A stretch of DNA of 64,000 bases from Anaerolineaceae bacterium (GCA_016124855.1 WGMX01000033.1:1-64000); one strand, 5' to 3'. Shown: positions 35,438 through 44,953, numbered from the stretch's first letter. Made by a program: numbers and translations. The notes: a model not told the origin generated them from the letters alone.

Positions 35438-36910
35438 TTAGGCCGGTGTGACTTCTGCCGTTGACTCAGTCGTAGGTGTACTGGTAGCCGTTGGCGGCAC
35501 AGGTGTATTACTTGGTTTCGGTGTGCTGGTCGGTGGTACGGATGTAGCCGTTGGCGGCACAGGAGTCGCGGACGGCGGCACAGCCGTATTGGTAGGAACC
35601 GGCGTATTGGTGGGCGGTACTGGTGTATTGGTGGGAACGGGTGTACTGGTTGCTGGTTCAGCGGTCATTTCTGCCGTAGCCTCGGCTGTCACTTCGGTTG
35701 TCGCTTCCACAGTCGCGGTGACTTCCAATGTCGGGCTGGGCGGTGGCAGTGTGACCGTCGGTGTCGGTGTGGGCAGCGGCACTTTCAGACCGGGCAGCAG
35801 TTGGAAGGTGCTGAGGATCATCATCAAATCGCTGTGTGAAACCTGAGCCGTATCAACGTTCAGATCAACATTAGCTTCAAAGATACGCATGTTCACGCTG
35901 TAGAGCGTATTGTTCGCACCATTCAGCAAGAGAGCCAAACCGCTATTTTGGTTGCCATCAGCATCTGCATAAGTGTAGGCCACCATAAAGCCGGATAATT
36001 CACCATGCTTGGTTTCTTTGGCGCTGGTCACAGTCGTACCGGCGACATTGGCGCTGACCCAATTACGGGCTGCCGCTTCATCTAGCGGCGCTGACACCGA
36101 CTGCGATTGGATACGCAGTGAACCGGCACTGCCATCAATACTGGTAGGACGACCGGGCGCGCTGTCTGTGACGCGCCAGCTTCCCGGATAACGAATGATC
36201 AGGTTGGTGCTGGGGTCAAAATAAGCCAACCAATCAGCCGGCGTACCCGCGAAAATACGGTTGGGCTTAAAGTTCTTGATGATGTTATCCATCAAGTATT
36301 TGAGCAAATCAATCTGGTTATCCGGTGTCACCACACGGATGCTGTATACCCAATCGCTGTCAGCCCATGCTACCTGACGGGCAACAAATACCTGACCTCT
36401 GGTGTTCTTCAACTCGAAGTCGATAATCAGCTTATTGTCCTCACGCGTGCGCGATTGTTCACGGTAATTCAAACCCGTGTCAGAATAACGCGCATAGTTG
36501 CTCCAACTCGAATTGAGCGTGGCTGAAGTATACAACGCATCAATCGCATCGAGGTCGGCAACCGGCGCTTGTGCGATCTGGAGGGCGGTTTGTACCACAC
36601 TCAACAGTGTGCCGTTGTTCATGGTGATTTCGACACCGGTTGCATTGGTGGTCTGCTGACCGGGAATCCAGCCTGTTGGAACACCCACGCTGAATAAACC
36701 ACTGGGATGCAAATAATCGGTATCAAATGTGATGCCGCTAAAATCCGTCACAACAGGAGGTGAGGTTACGGTTGGGGCATCTGTAGGTTGTAAAGTTTGC
36801 TGGGCAGAAGCATTTTGCGTAAAAATGGGAAGAATCGCGCTCAGTGCGATAGCGGCAATCATGATGCCGCCCAATAACATCGATGCGCGACGTGCTGCTG
36901 AATTATCCAT
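35438..36910 (-). CDS. Exported PsbP-like protein with Pro/Thr-rich tail
   Basis: A 490-residue protein. The hydrophobic N-terminus (~12-30) ends in NASAQQ, a probable signal-peptide cleavage or membrane anchor. Two copies of a PsbP/Mog1-like alpha-beta region follow: first with SGLFSVGVPTGWIPGQQ (~70-215), then with TNLIIRYPGSWRVTDSA (~230-375), the typical 'Y-P-x-x-W' pattern. The last ~100 residues are a low-complexity Pro/Thr/Val tail. Function unknown; presumably an extracytoplasmic binding or structural protein. Confidence 0.75.
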   Translation of the reverse strand: MDNSAARRASMLLGGIMIAAIALSAILPIFTQNASAQQTLQPTDAPTVTSPPVVTDFSGITFDTDYLHPSGLFSVGVPTGWIPGQQTTNATGVEITMNNGTLLSVVQTALQIAQAPVADLDAIDALYTSATLNSSWSNYARYSDTGLNYREQSRTREDNKLIIDFELKNTRGQVFVARQVAWADSDWVYSIRVVTPDNQIDLLKYLMDNIIKNFKPNRIFAGTPADWLAYFDPSTNLIIRYPGSWRVTDSAPGRPTSIDGSAGSLRIQSQSVSAPLDEAAARNWVSANVAGTTVTSAKETKHGELSGFMVAYTYADADGNQNSGLALLLNGANNTLYSVNMRIFEANVDLNVDTAQVSHSDLMMILSTFQLLPGLKVPLPTPTPTVTLPPPSPTLEVTATVEATTEVTAEATAEMTAEPATSTPVPTNTPVPPTNTPVPTNTAVPPSATPVPPTATSVPPTSTPKPSNTPVPPTATSTPTTESTAEVTPA

Positions 36911-37101
36911 GTGGTAATGGCTCCGGTACGAAAGAAAAACTCGCGGGCATGATACCTTAAAAGGATAAAAAAGTTAAGGTTCTATCCCAAATGATATGAT
37001 CTACTCACAAAAAAAGAGGTCAATGCCCTTTAAATAATCAAAATTACTTTATTGCACTTCACGGTAAATAAGAAGGTCAACATATTTGAAAGTGAGTGAA
37101 A

Positions 37102-37863
37102 ATGAAACATTCTTTTTATGGCAAAGTTTATGCACAAGGCTATGAAATTGGAACTGATGCATCCGCGACGGTTGGCTTTTACTTAGAACAATGGAAACGA
37201 CTCGGTGGAAAAAGTCCGGTGCTAGAGCCAATGTGTGGAACCGGTTTAAACCTGATTCCGTTTCTTGAAGCTGGCGCGGTGTGTGATGGTTTGGACGCAT
37301 CAGAACACATGCTGGAAGTCTGCCGCAAAAAGCTCCATGAACTGAACCTGACCTGTAACTTATACCACCAAAACTTAGAAGCAATGGAACTTCGCCAACG
37401 CTATGCTTTCATCATGATTCCCGATGGCTCATTTGGTCATATTTCGGACAAAGCGGTCGCGGCGCAATGTCTAAAACGCTTACAAGCACATCTGCTGCCC
37501 GATGGTTGGCTGGTATTCGATGTACGTCCACCTGCCTTCATGAGTGTATTTGGGGAGCACGGCGCGGTCGATCATGAATTAACCGATTATCCTGATGGCT
37601 CCACAGTCTTTACCACTGGTTTTTGGCAGCATCTTGAAGACGGTAAAGTCATTCGAAAATGGAATAAAATGGAGCGTTTTGTTGATGAACGACTGGTCGA
37701 GACAGAGGTTTTTGATTATTACGAACGTCTATATGAATTAGTTGAACTACAATCCATCCTCACGACCACCGGTTTTGAAGAAATCCACGTCACAAAAGCC
37801 TACGAATTCAATAAACCGCCCGAAGGAAAAGATGGCATCGTTTTTTGTTGTAGACATGCTTAG
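37102..37863 (+). CDS. Class I SAM-dependent methyltransferase
   Basis: A 253-residue enzyme. The SAM-binding motif I is VLEPMCGTGLNLIPFLEAG near 41-59, followed by the acidic motif II CDGLDASEHMLEVC. PDGSFGHI and LLPDGWLVFDVRP are the later strands. The substrate is not evident. The ATG at 37102 is used; an in-frame GTG lies 6 nt earlier. It stands alone between convergently arranged neighbours. Confidence 0.85.
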   Translation: MKHSFYGKVYAQGYEIGTDASATVGFYLEQWKRLGGKSPVLEPMCGTGLNLIPFLEAGAVCDGLDASEHMLEVCRKKLHELNLTCNLYHQNLEAMELRQRYAFIMIPDGSFGHISDKAVAAQCLKRLQAHLLPDGWLVFDVRPPAFMSVFGEHGAVDHELTDYPDGSTVFTTGFWQHLEDGKVIRKWNKMERFVDERLVETEVFDYYERLYELVELQSILTTTGFEEIHVTKAYEFNKPPEGKDGIVFCCRHA

Positions 37864-37893
37864 AATCAAACGATACAAAATAAGTTAGATGAA

Positions 37894-38670
37894 TTACACC
37901 GCTTCAGTCCGGTTTGAGGTGAGATTGTAGAGAATGTCCGGCGTGTCGGTGCAAATGCCATCTACACCCAGATTGTTGAGCGCGGTAATTTCCGCCGGAC
38001 GTTCTTCGTGCCATGTGACGATGCCGAGTTTTGCGCCGCGTACATGGTTCATCCATGCTTCAGTGAGCAAAAGGTGTGGTTCAGGTGCAGCGTTTTCCCA
38101 ACAGGGATGCACATAATCAGCCTTGACCGACTGCGCCAGTGCCACCGGATCAACATGGAGAGAACCAAACAGCACCGAAGTCCGCAGACGGGGACGGTGG
38201 GATTTGACTTCCGCCAGCCAATCGGGACGGAACGAGCCGATGATGGTGTAATCCGTGAGTTCGAACGAGTCGAGCGTGCGCAGAATGATCCGCGCCGCCG
38301 CATCGTTCCACGCTTTAATATCCAGATACAAACCGAGGCGCAGCGCCACACAACTTAGCGCCACTTCTTCAAAGGTCATAATCGGATCAAGGTTGGAGGG
38401 AATGGCGCTGCCAATATCACGCAAAGTCAAATCGCTAATGGCCGCCGGAATGTTGAATAGACGTTTGAGGGTAGCATCGTGCGCCACAACTGGACGATCA
38501 TCGGCGGTGATGCGAATATCAATCTCTACCATATCCGCGTGCATATCAGCCGCCGCTCGTAAAGCAGCCGGTGCGTTTTCGCGGGCATAAGCCGATGCAC
38601 CGCGATGAGCAATCCGCAGTACACGTCCACTGACAGAACGGTCAAGTGAAGTGAAATGACGTGGCATCAT
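37894..38670 (-). CDS. Glycerophosphodiester phosphodiesterase family protein
   Basis: A 258-residue TIM-barrel enzyme. RIAHRGASAYARENAPAALR and ADMVEIDIRITADDRPVVAH contain the catalytic His pair and metal-binding Glu/Asp (HRG, EID, HD). LYLDIKAWND supplies a further acidic residue, and NNLGVDGICTDTPDIL closes the barrel. It hydrolyses glycerophosphodiesters to glycerol phosphate and an alcohol. There is no signal peptide, so it should be cytoplasmic. Possible supplier of glycerol phosphate for lipid metabolism. Confidence 0.92.
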   Translation of the reverse strand: MMPRHFTSLDRSVSGRVLRIAHRGASAYARENAPAALRAAADMHADMVEIDIRITADDRPVVAHDATLKRLFNIPAAISDLTLRDIGSAIPSNLDPIMTFEEVALSCVALRLGLYLDIKAWNDAAARIILRTLDSFELTDYTIIGSFRPDWLAEVKSHRPRLRTSVLFGSLHVDPVALAQSVKADYVHPCWENAAPEPHLLLTEAWMNHVRGAKLGIVTWHEERPAEITALNNLGVDGICTDTPDILYNLTSNRTEAV

Positions 38671-38909
38671 GATATTTCCGGCTTCTTGGGCAAGATTACC
38701 CGTAAGATAAGTAGAAATGTTAGTTTGTCACAAAAGATTAACTGATTTCAATCAACAGGGTGTAAAGACTACTTTAAGAGGAGATTGAAGAATAGATTAA
38801 GGGGCTTAATACTGAGATAAAGTAAATTTTACACAGTCTCGCCCTACTGCGTTTGATAGACGCGGCAGTTTATCCCAAATTATCGCAAGTCTTAAAACGG
38901 TTAACACCT
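38671..38909. other. AT-rich intergenic region
   Basis: 239 bp without a gene. It contains AT-rich promoter-like DNA upstream of the minus-strand phosphodiesterase; I see no clear hairpin or repeat. Confidence 0.4.
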
Positions 38910-39953
38910 CTACGGCGCGAACATGGCTTCGAGGGCTAACACGACTTCATCCCGCCACGAGGTGTAATTATGTCCACCGCTGTATTCGCGGTAGATGGGC
39001 GAATAACCTTTAGTATCCAAGAGTCCACGCATTTTGCGGTTCATGGGAAGTAACCATTCGTAGCGTCCGACATCCATCCAGACCTTGATGGGACGTAGTT
39101 CAACATTGCGAACGAGGTCATATATGACACTTTCGCTGCCTTCCAAGTCAAAACCGAATGCGCCCGATTGGCTGATCACCTTACCGAAGATGTCCGGCAG
39201 ACGCAGCCCGCTGTAGAGCGCCATCAACCCGCCCATTGACGCGCCGAGGATGCCATAGGTGCCGGGGTTTTCCTCTAATGGCAGCAAATGGAGATGCTCG
39301 GCAGCCAGCACCAATACATCGCGCACGAGAAAACCGAGCGTACTGTCGCTGCACATATACTCGACGAATCGGGCTTGTCCACCATGTTGGGGCATCGCCA
39401 GCGCAATCGGTCGAATGCGTTTTTGAGCGATGAGGTTATCGACGATGACTGGCAGCTTGGCGCGTGTGACGTAATCTTTGCCATCCAAAACGACGAGCAG
39501 CGGCACAGGTTCATTGGTCGGCGGGTGGTAAAGATAGACCGGACGTTGACTGCCGACGACCAGAAAGCCCGCATCAATTTTGTGTTCTGTCACAAGGCCG
39601 CGCTGAACGCCGCGTTTGCGCAAGGTTAAGCCCGTGTGGCTCGCCGCAGGCATATTAAACCAATGATTCATCTTGCCCATGCCGTTGGTAATCAGCCGTT
39701 TGTTGAATGGATCACGCCAGCGGCCTTCCTCATTCATGTAGGCGTATTCCATATAGGCATCAGGCAAAAAGGATAGGCTGTGCGTCCACACGTTGGGAGC
39801 CGCTTGGGTTAATGTTATGCCTTCATCTTTGCCCCAACCCGTCGCGTCGGTATAGAGTTTAGGGGCGCTTTCGCCTTCCCAGACAAAGACTGCCTTATCA
39901 TCGTCAATGAGGGGCGCACCTTCAGAACGAGCGCGGCTGAGCAAATCGTGCAT
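38910..39953 (-). CDS. Enterochelin-esterase-like hydrolase
   Basis: A 347-residue protein. The N-terminal ~110 residues form a beta-sandwich like that of Fes-type esterases (VFVWEGESAPKLYTD and the YMEYAYMNEEGRWRDPFN region). The alpha/beta-hydrolase domain follows, with LLVVLDGKDY, nucleophile Ser in YGILGASMGGLMAL near 240, and catalytic His in YSGGHNYTSWRD near the end. It hydrolyses carboxyl esters of unknown identity; there is no siderophore context here. AAAGG precedes the ATG at 39953 by 7 nt. Confidence 0.85.
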   Translation of the reverse strand: MHDLLSRARSEGAPLIDDDKAVFVWEGESAPKLYTDATGWGKDEGITLTQAAPNVWTHSLSFLPDAYMEYAYMNEEGRWRDPFNKRLITNGMGKMNHWFNMPAASHTGLTLRKRGVQRGLVTEHKIDAGFLVVGSQRPVYLYHPPTNEPVPLLVVLDGKDYVTRAKLPVIVDNLIAQKRIRPIALAMPQHGGQARFVEYMCSDSTLGFLVRDVLVLAAEHLHLLPLEENPGTYGILGASMGGLMALYSGLRLPDIFGKVISQSGAFGFDLEGSESVIYDLVRNVELRPIKVWMDVGRYEWLLPMNRKMRGLLDTKGYSPIYREYSGGHNYTSWRDEVVLALEAMFAP

Positions 39954-39988
39954 TCATGAGCCTTTCCAAGCCACTATGATGATGCACA

Positions 39989-41824
39989 TCATAGCGTGGA
40001 GACGGGTATTTTGTCGAAGGCTATTTCTTCAGGCGATTGCAGCGGAAGCGTCATTTGAAAGCATCCCCCTTTTACAGGATCATTATAGGCAGCCAACGTT
40101 CCCTCATGTACCTGTAGAATTTGTTGGGCAATGGCTAAATTCAAACCAGTATTATGAACATTACCCTCACTCACCTGATAAAAGGGTAAAAACATTTGCG
40201 GAATTTCTTCTTCGCTAAAGTGGAGTGTTGTTGAACTCATTTCGATTGAAGCGACAAATTTCCCATCGACTGACTGCTTTTGCAGGGCGATCACAATTTC
40301 CGTTTCGGGCTGGCTGCTGTCAATTAAAAATCTAAGCAGGTTGGCACAAGCGCGGCCTAAATAGATAAAGTCAATACTGACGGGTATATTATCCGCGAAC
40401 TCTTGGCGCACGTTAATTTGGGCTGCTCTAAAGTCGGCAGTCATCCCATCCAAAATCATCGACATAAAACTTTTCAGATCGACCTTTTGCCGGTTGAGGG
40501 TCAGATTTTGATCCTGCAATTTGGTCATTTCAAATATGTCGTCGATCACATTCAACAAGCGGTTGAGGGTCTCTTCAAGTGAATCAATCCGGTTTTCCCA
40601 CTGATCAGGCTTTTTGCGGGCGAGGTAAAGTTGGTTACGAATAATGGCTAGGGGTGTACGCAGCTCATGCGAGGCGTGTGTGAAAAAGCGATCCTTATAT
40701 TTTTGATTGGCTTTGAGATCGGCAATTTTCTCTTGCAACTCGCCGTTGACGCGGGTTAAGGCGGCATTCAATTCGCGGAACTGTTCCTCTTGCGATTGTT
40801 CGCGTTTGGCTAAAGAGTCATTGATGGTGGCAGCTAACCGTGCCACCTCGTCATTACCAGACATCGAAATACGTGCAGAAAGGTCGTTACTGCTGGTTAT
40901 TTCCGCTACACGACGATCCATAAAGGCCAATCGTGAAATCATGATCCGTTCACTCAGCAACATCGCGACGATCCCAAAAATAATCCCGGCAACCAGCAGC
41001 AAAATGGAAATATAAACCACGGCTTGCTGCCCTGCTTGATATATCCGGTTTGGGCTTTGTATTTGAAGAATCAATGCTGGCTGACCGATGATGTCTTTTA
41101 GCAGACTGTAACCTTCTGCTATCTGATCCTTAGACATGTAAACGAGAGAAGGTGCATCTGGCGTAACGAGAACGCTTTTTACCTGTTCAAAATCCGTTAC
41201 ATTACAGGGCGCATCAACGAGACATAAGCTCAATGACAATTGTGTCTGCTCGCTAAGCTTATTGATGCCTTCGTCATTTAAGTAACGTCCAAGTATGAGC
41301 ATACCTAGCGATGTTCCGGTTGTTGTACTCTGCAAAATGGCGCGGGACACAACCAACGCAGGCATTTGCGAGACTAACATGATCCCTTTATTCAGGTGAG
41401 TGGGTTCAGGTAATTCCAGCAAGGCGCGCAGGATACTTGGCTGTGTCTTAAAGGCGTTTTCCGCCCGTGTATCTCGCTCTTTGCTGAAAATAATCTTGCC
41501 TTGAGAATCAACAAAAACCATGAAATCAAGACTAAGGTTATCCAGCGTGTCGTCAGTTAGGTTCGAGTCAATATACGCTTGATTACGATCCTGCACGAAC
41601 CGATAAGTATCGTCCCAATAAGCCCAATCGCTGTCAATAGACGAGAGATTGTCTAATTCGCGGTCAATGGCAATTAAGGCACGATCCATATTTAAATGGA
41701 CGATTACTTGCTGCTGCTCGTCAAACTGGTGCAGGATTATGAACCGTGAAACACCAAGGAGAATAATCACCAAACCAATCAACGAGGAAATGATGGCGAT
41801 AAAAATCTTACGCCGCAAAGACAT
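39989..41824 (-). CDS. CHASE4-domain histidine kinase with degenerate ATPase
   Basis: A 611-residue membrane protein. Helix 1 (~8-31) and helix 2 (~268-290) enclose a CHASE4 sensor with the signature SIDSDWAYWDDTYRF near 62-76. HAMP, a coiled coil (~335-375) and HisKA with ASHELRTPLAIIRNQ follow. The ATPase domain is unusual. The N box reads ACANLLRFLIDSS with the second Asn replaced, the D-x-G-x-G G1 motif is absent (SSTTLHFSEEEI), and the G2 box is NTGLNLAIA. It may be a weak kinase, a phosphatase or a pseudokinase. No response regulator is adjacent. Confidence 0.88.
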   Translation of the reverse strand: MSLRRKIFIAIISSLIGLVIILLGVSRFIILHQFDEQQQVIVHLNMDRALIAIDRELDNLSSIDSDWAYWDDTYRFVQDRNQAYIDSNLTDDTLDNLSLDFMVFVDSQGKIIFSKERDTRAENAFKTQPSILRALLELPEPTHLNKGIMLVSQMPALVVSRAILQSTTTGTSLGMLILGRYLNDEGINKLSEQTQLSLSLCLVDAPCNVTDFEQVKSVLVTPDAPSLVYMSKDQIAEGYSLLKDIIGQPALILQIQSPNRIYQAGQQAVVYISILLLVAGIIFGIVAMLLSERIMISRLAFMDRRVAEITSSNDLSARISMSGNDEVARLAATINDSLAKREQSQEEQFRELNAALTRVNGELQEKIADLKANQKYKDRFFTHASHELRTPLAIIRNQLYLARKKPDQWENRIDSLEETLNRLLNVIDDIFEMTKLQDQNLTLNRQKVDLKSFMSMILDGMTADFRAAQINVRQEFADNIPVSIDFIYLGRACANLLRFLIDSSQPETEIVIALQKQSVDGKFVASIEMSSTTLHFSEEEIPQMFLPFYQVSEGNVHNTGLNLAIAQQILQVHEGTLAAYNDPVKGGCFQMTLPLQSPEEIAFDKIPVSTL

Positions 41825-41942
41825 GGAACACGATCTCTACTTCATACTACTGGTTTACAACTTCTTTATCTTACAACTATTACGAACGGCGATTGCGTAA
41901 ATCTTTCTGAAGTCCGTGCATAGACAGTTGATAGGTCTATGT

Positions 41943-43085
41943 TTATTCCATCTCGCGGCGGATGCTGACGCGAACGGCATTTTTGATGGGTTTCTCGGCG
42001 ACGAAGATGACATAGCCACCACCGCCTGCCCCGGATAATTTCCAGCCGAGCGCTTCATGTTTGTGGCGGTTAATGAGGTCAAGCACATCGTCATTGACCA
42101 TATGCGGGAACATGGCGACTTGAGCATCAAAGGCTTGGCGGAAGCTGCGCCCGAAACTTTGTAAGTCATGGTTGAGGATGGCCTGCCAGCAGTCAAGCGC
42201 GGCATCGGCTAAAGCTTTTGCGCCTTCGACCGTGACACTGCGTTCATCCAACGGATTGTAACCATCGACACGCGGGCCGAGTGGCATGAGATACAGCGCT
42301 TGTTCCACGAATTGCAATGTCAGTTCATCACCCACATGTTCAATTTTTGTAGGCCAATATTTACCTTCGTAGTGGGCGATATTCAATCCGGGCATGGCAA
42401 TGCCAATCGAGTCCTGTGAGCCAGAAACCTGTGTCGTTCCGGGTGGATTGTCATAGCAGAAGAGAATGTAGGCCAACTTTTCAGGGTCGCCGGGCGGCAG
42501 CTTTGTCCCCCACAGTTCAAGCGCGTGATTGCGGGTGCTGGTCGCCATGCCGCTGCGCTCGTTGAAAGCAATGGTCGGTTCCAGCGAAATAGTGATGACC
42601 GGGCCGGGATGTAACTGTGAAACAAACGGTTGGTCTAGCCAACCACCGGCTACATCAATACGATAGGGCATATGTTCAATCTGGCGTAAAGCAGTGGTTG
42701 AACGCGGCGGCAAATCAGCATAGGGCTGGCGTTCCAATACAACATATTCAATGCCTAACGACTTGACCAGCACTTCTTTTTGCGGCGTGTTGCCGTCGGC
42801 ATTCACCACAAAAATATCGGGACGCATCTCACGGAGTTCATTCTCGAAATCCAATATGCCCGACCCGCTGGAGATGAAGGCACCGGTGACACAGTTGACC
42901 GATTTGACCATGTAGAGGCGCTCCTGCTCGTTGTTGATGGGCAGGCGGCCCTTGAGGTCATACACGGTTTGGTCAGAACCGAGGGCGACGTATAAATCAC
43001 CGTAGGCAGCGGCGGATTGGAAAAAGGCGACGTGCCCACTGTGGAGCATGTCGTAACAACCGCTGACAAACACTTTTTTGGACAT
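41943..43085 (-). CDS. Nucleotidyltransferase-GHMP kinase fusion
   Basis: A 380-residue bifunctional-looking protein. Residues 1-130 are a cytidylyltransferase/RfaE2-like domain with VSGCYDMLHSGHVAFFQSA (HxGH motif) and ELREMRPDIFVVNADGNTP. Residues ~140-380 resemble GHMP sugar kinases: YRIDVAGGWLDQPFVS near the substrate site and LSGAGGGGYVIFVAE as motif 3. The order suggests phosphorylation of a sugar and its activation to an NDP-sugar, as in bifunctional heptose or fucose enzymes, but the sugar is unknown. It lies 6 bp after the crystallin-J1-like gene in an operon below the GH42 gene. Confidence 0.8.
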   Translation of the reverse strand: MSKKVFVSGCYDMLHSGHVAFFQSAAAYGDLYVALGSDQTVYDLKGRLPINNEQERLYMVKSVNCVTGAFISSGSGILDFENELREMRPDIFVVNADGNTPQKEVLVKSLGIEYVVLERQPYADLPPRSTTALRQIEHMPYRIDVAGGWLDQPFVSQLHPGPVITISLEPTIAFNERSGMATSTRNHALELWGTKLPPGDPEKLAYILFCYDNPPGTTQVSGSQDSIGIAMPGLNIAHYEGKYWPTKIEHVGDELTLQFVEQALYLMPLGPRVDGYNPLDERSVTVEGAKALADAALDCWQAILNHDLQSFGRSFRQAFDAQVAMFPHMVNDDVLDLINRHKHEALGWKLSGAGGGGYVIFVAEKPIKNAVRVSIRREME

Positions 43086-43091
43086 AAGAAC

Positions 43092-43463
43092 CTAACTCTT
43101 TGTGGGTGGATGAAATTCGGCAATCACTTGGATTGTACCGACGATGTGTTGATTAAACTGCTCAAGGTCTTCCGCCGGAATCCAATATTCTTGGTGCGAT
43201 GCCCCGCCGACCGTATGCACTTGATAGGCGCTGAGGAAATCAGCCGCGACCTCCAAGCGGGTTACATATCCGGTATAACCGGAGGCGGCGTCTCTGGTAT
43301 TCCAGTCGCGGGCAATTTGAACGGCGTAGGCTTCATTCAACACGGGGTAGAAAATGGGCTGCGTGGCGAGGCGCGGCGGAAAGCTGCGGAAGCCAGAGTC
43401 GCGAATCAATTCGTATTCTTTTTGACCAATTGGCCGGTAAAGGGTGAGGGTTTTAGGCAGCAT
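43092..43463 (-). CDS. ADP-ribosylation/crystallin J1-like small protein
   Basis: About 123 residues. It belongs to a conserved short family often labelled 'ADP-ribosylation/crystallin J1', with LTLYRPIGQKEYELIRDSG, FYPVLNEAYAVQIARDWN and GGASHQEYWIPAEDLEQFN. The biochemical role is unproven; the protein is too short to contain a full ADP-ribosylhydrolase. The ATG at 43463 is used; a GTG two codons earlier is possible. It is the middle gene of a tight three-gene operon (gaps 16 and 6 bp). Confidence 0.72.
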   Translation of the reverse strand: MLPKTLTLYRPIGQKEYELIRDSGFRSFPPRLATQPIFYPVLNEAYAVQIARDWNTRDAASGYTGYVTRLEVAADFLSAYQVHTVGGASHQEYWIPAEDLEQFNQHIVGTIQVIAEFHPPTKS

Positions 43464-43479
43464 AATCACATATTTATTT

Positions 43480-44328
43480 CTAGATCAAGTCGTGTGACAA
43501 GAAATCATCAACATGAGTTAGCACAATTTGCTGCTGGTCGTCGGGCAGCAAATGACCGCTGTTGGGCACTACAATCGTTTTTAGCTTCGGGAACAGTTCG
43601 CGGGCTTTTTCGACGAGTTTTTGAGCGGGCAAAAAGACATCTTGATCACCAACCATCAATAGAATATCTGCTTGGATGGCTTGAAGTTCTTGGGCAGGAA
43701 TTGCCGGTGGCGCCAGAGATGATTTAAAGTGCTTACTAACTAAAGTCATCCATTCAACTGTAAGTTGTTCGAGCGGCTTGACCGAAAGCATACTCAGCAA
43801 ACCACGACTGCTGGCTTCGCCGGGAAATATCACAAAGGGTGTGGACTTCCAAATGATGCGTGGAGTAATGCTCAAGGGGATAATGCCGCCGGGATCAAGC
43901 AGAATGATTTTGCTGATTCGTTTGGATGCGTAGGCAGCCAGCTTGAGTGCTATCCAACCACCTAAAGAATGCCCAATTAAAGAAGCGGATTCGATATTGA
44001 GGGCATCAAGAACTGCAAGCAGCCACTCGGCATAGGCAGTCCCTTTAAATGAAGGACGATTAGGTGCGCTCTTGCCGGGTTGACCAACGACATCAACAGC
44101 CACTACATGATAGCTGCCGCTTAAAGATTCGATGTAAGTCTGCCAAGACAGTGCTGAAAAATTCGTACCGGCAATCAGAATCAATGCCGGCAATGTTTCC
44201 TGACCAGCTTCGATAATGTTAGTATCACCAAACGAGGTGCGGATGATACGCGAATGCAACCCCAGTTTATTGATCTGGTCATCGTACCATTCAGTGATTT
44301 TCTGCTGACCTGCGGCACTTTTATACAT
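43480..44328 (-). CDS. Alpha/beta-hydrolase
   Basis: A 282-residue alpha/beta-hydrolase. The oxyanion region is LILIAGTNFSALSW, the nucleophile Ser lies in LIGHSLGGWIALKLA near 115-129, the acid Asp in LLMVGDQDVFLPAQ, and His in VVPNSGHLLPDDQ. No signal peptide. It is the first gene of the operon that continues with the crystallin-J1-like protein and the nucleotidyltransferase-GHMP fusion. Substrate unknown. Confidence 0.88.
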   Translation of the reverse strand: MYKSAAGQQKITEWYDDQINKLGLHSRIIRTSFGDTNIIEAGQETLPALILIAGTNFSALSWQTYIESLSGSYHVVAVDVVGQPGKSAPNRPSFKGTAYAEWLLAVLDALNIESASLIGHSLGGWIALKLAAYASKRISKIILLDPGGIIPLSITPRIIWKSTPFVIFPGEASSRGLLSMLSVKPLEQLTVEWMTLVSKHFKSSLAPPAIPAQELQAIQADILLMVGDQDVFLPAQKLVEKARELFPKLKTIVVPNSGHLLPDDQQQIVLTHVDDFLSHDLI

Positions 44329-44374
44329 GGATTATCAAGTGTTCCTGCGCTACTTATGCTTAATATCGCCTACA

Positions 44375-44827
44375 TCATATCATGTCATGCGAGTCGAGAA
44401 TAATCGTCACCGGCCCGTCGTTGTGGATTTCGACCTGCATCATTGCGCCAAAAATACCCTGTTCGACTCGTTGGATACCTTCAGCACGAAGTCGTTGGGC
44501 AAAGTATTCCACCAGTGGCGCCGCTTGTTCAGGACGAGCAGCATCAGTAAAACTGGGACGGCGGCCTTTGCGGGCGTCGGCATAGAGCGTGAACTGCGAC
44601 ACCACCAGAATGCCCGCGCCGACATCCAGTGCCGACAGATTCATTTTACCGTCGGCATCTTCAAAGACGCGGAGGTTGGCGGTTTTCTTCGCCAGCAAAT
44701 CAGCTTCGGCCTGTGTATCGGCATGGGTGATGCCGACCAGAGCCACGAAACCTGTTTCGACAGCCCCCGTGATCTGATGATCAACCGTGACGCTGCCCTG
44801 TGTAACCCTTTGGAGAACGATGCGCAT
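44375..44827 (-). CDS. dtd: D-aminoacyl-tRNA deacylase
   Basis: A 150-residue protein of normal Dtd length. It begins MRIVLQRVTQGSVTVD. VSQFTLYADARKGRRPSFTD holds the SQFTL active-site motif near 77-81, and NDGPVTIILDS near the end is the cross-subunit Gly-cisPro-type motif. It removes D-amino acids (and Gly) mischarged on tRNA, protecting translation. AGG lies 7 nt before the ATG at 44827. Housekeeping gene; linkage to the sugar genes is probably incidental. Confidence 0.95.
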   Translation of the reverse strand: MRIVLQRVTQGSVTVDHQITGAVETGFVALVGITHADTQAEADLLAKKTANLRVFEDADGKMNLSALDVGAGILVVSQFTLYADARKGRRPSFTDAARPEQAAPLVEYFAQRLRAEGIQRVEQGIFGAMMQVEIHNDGPVTIILDSHDMI

Positions 44828-44909
44828 AACCTGACCTTACCGCAGAACGAAAACACGAGTGTAGCCAGTTCCGCCAGTGCTTGGCAAGGCAGGAAAAAGA
44901 CAGACCGCA

Positions 44910-44934
44910 GGGGCACACAGCCGTATGCCCCTAC
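44910..44934. repeat. GTAGGGGC-type palindromic repeat, inverted copy
   Basis: On the minus strand it reads GTAGGGGCATACGGCTGTG and ends in CCCC. One mismatch in an otherwise full palindrome, GGGGCACAC/GTATGCCCC. It lies between dtd and the GH42 gene. Confidence 0.65.
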
Positions 44935-44953
44935 CATGAAGAACACGATATTT

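Noticed and set aside
43017..43727. 236-codon plus-strand frame
   Set aside because: Spans three minus-strand genes in opposite orientation; no motif and no ribosome site.
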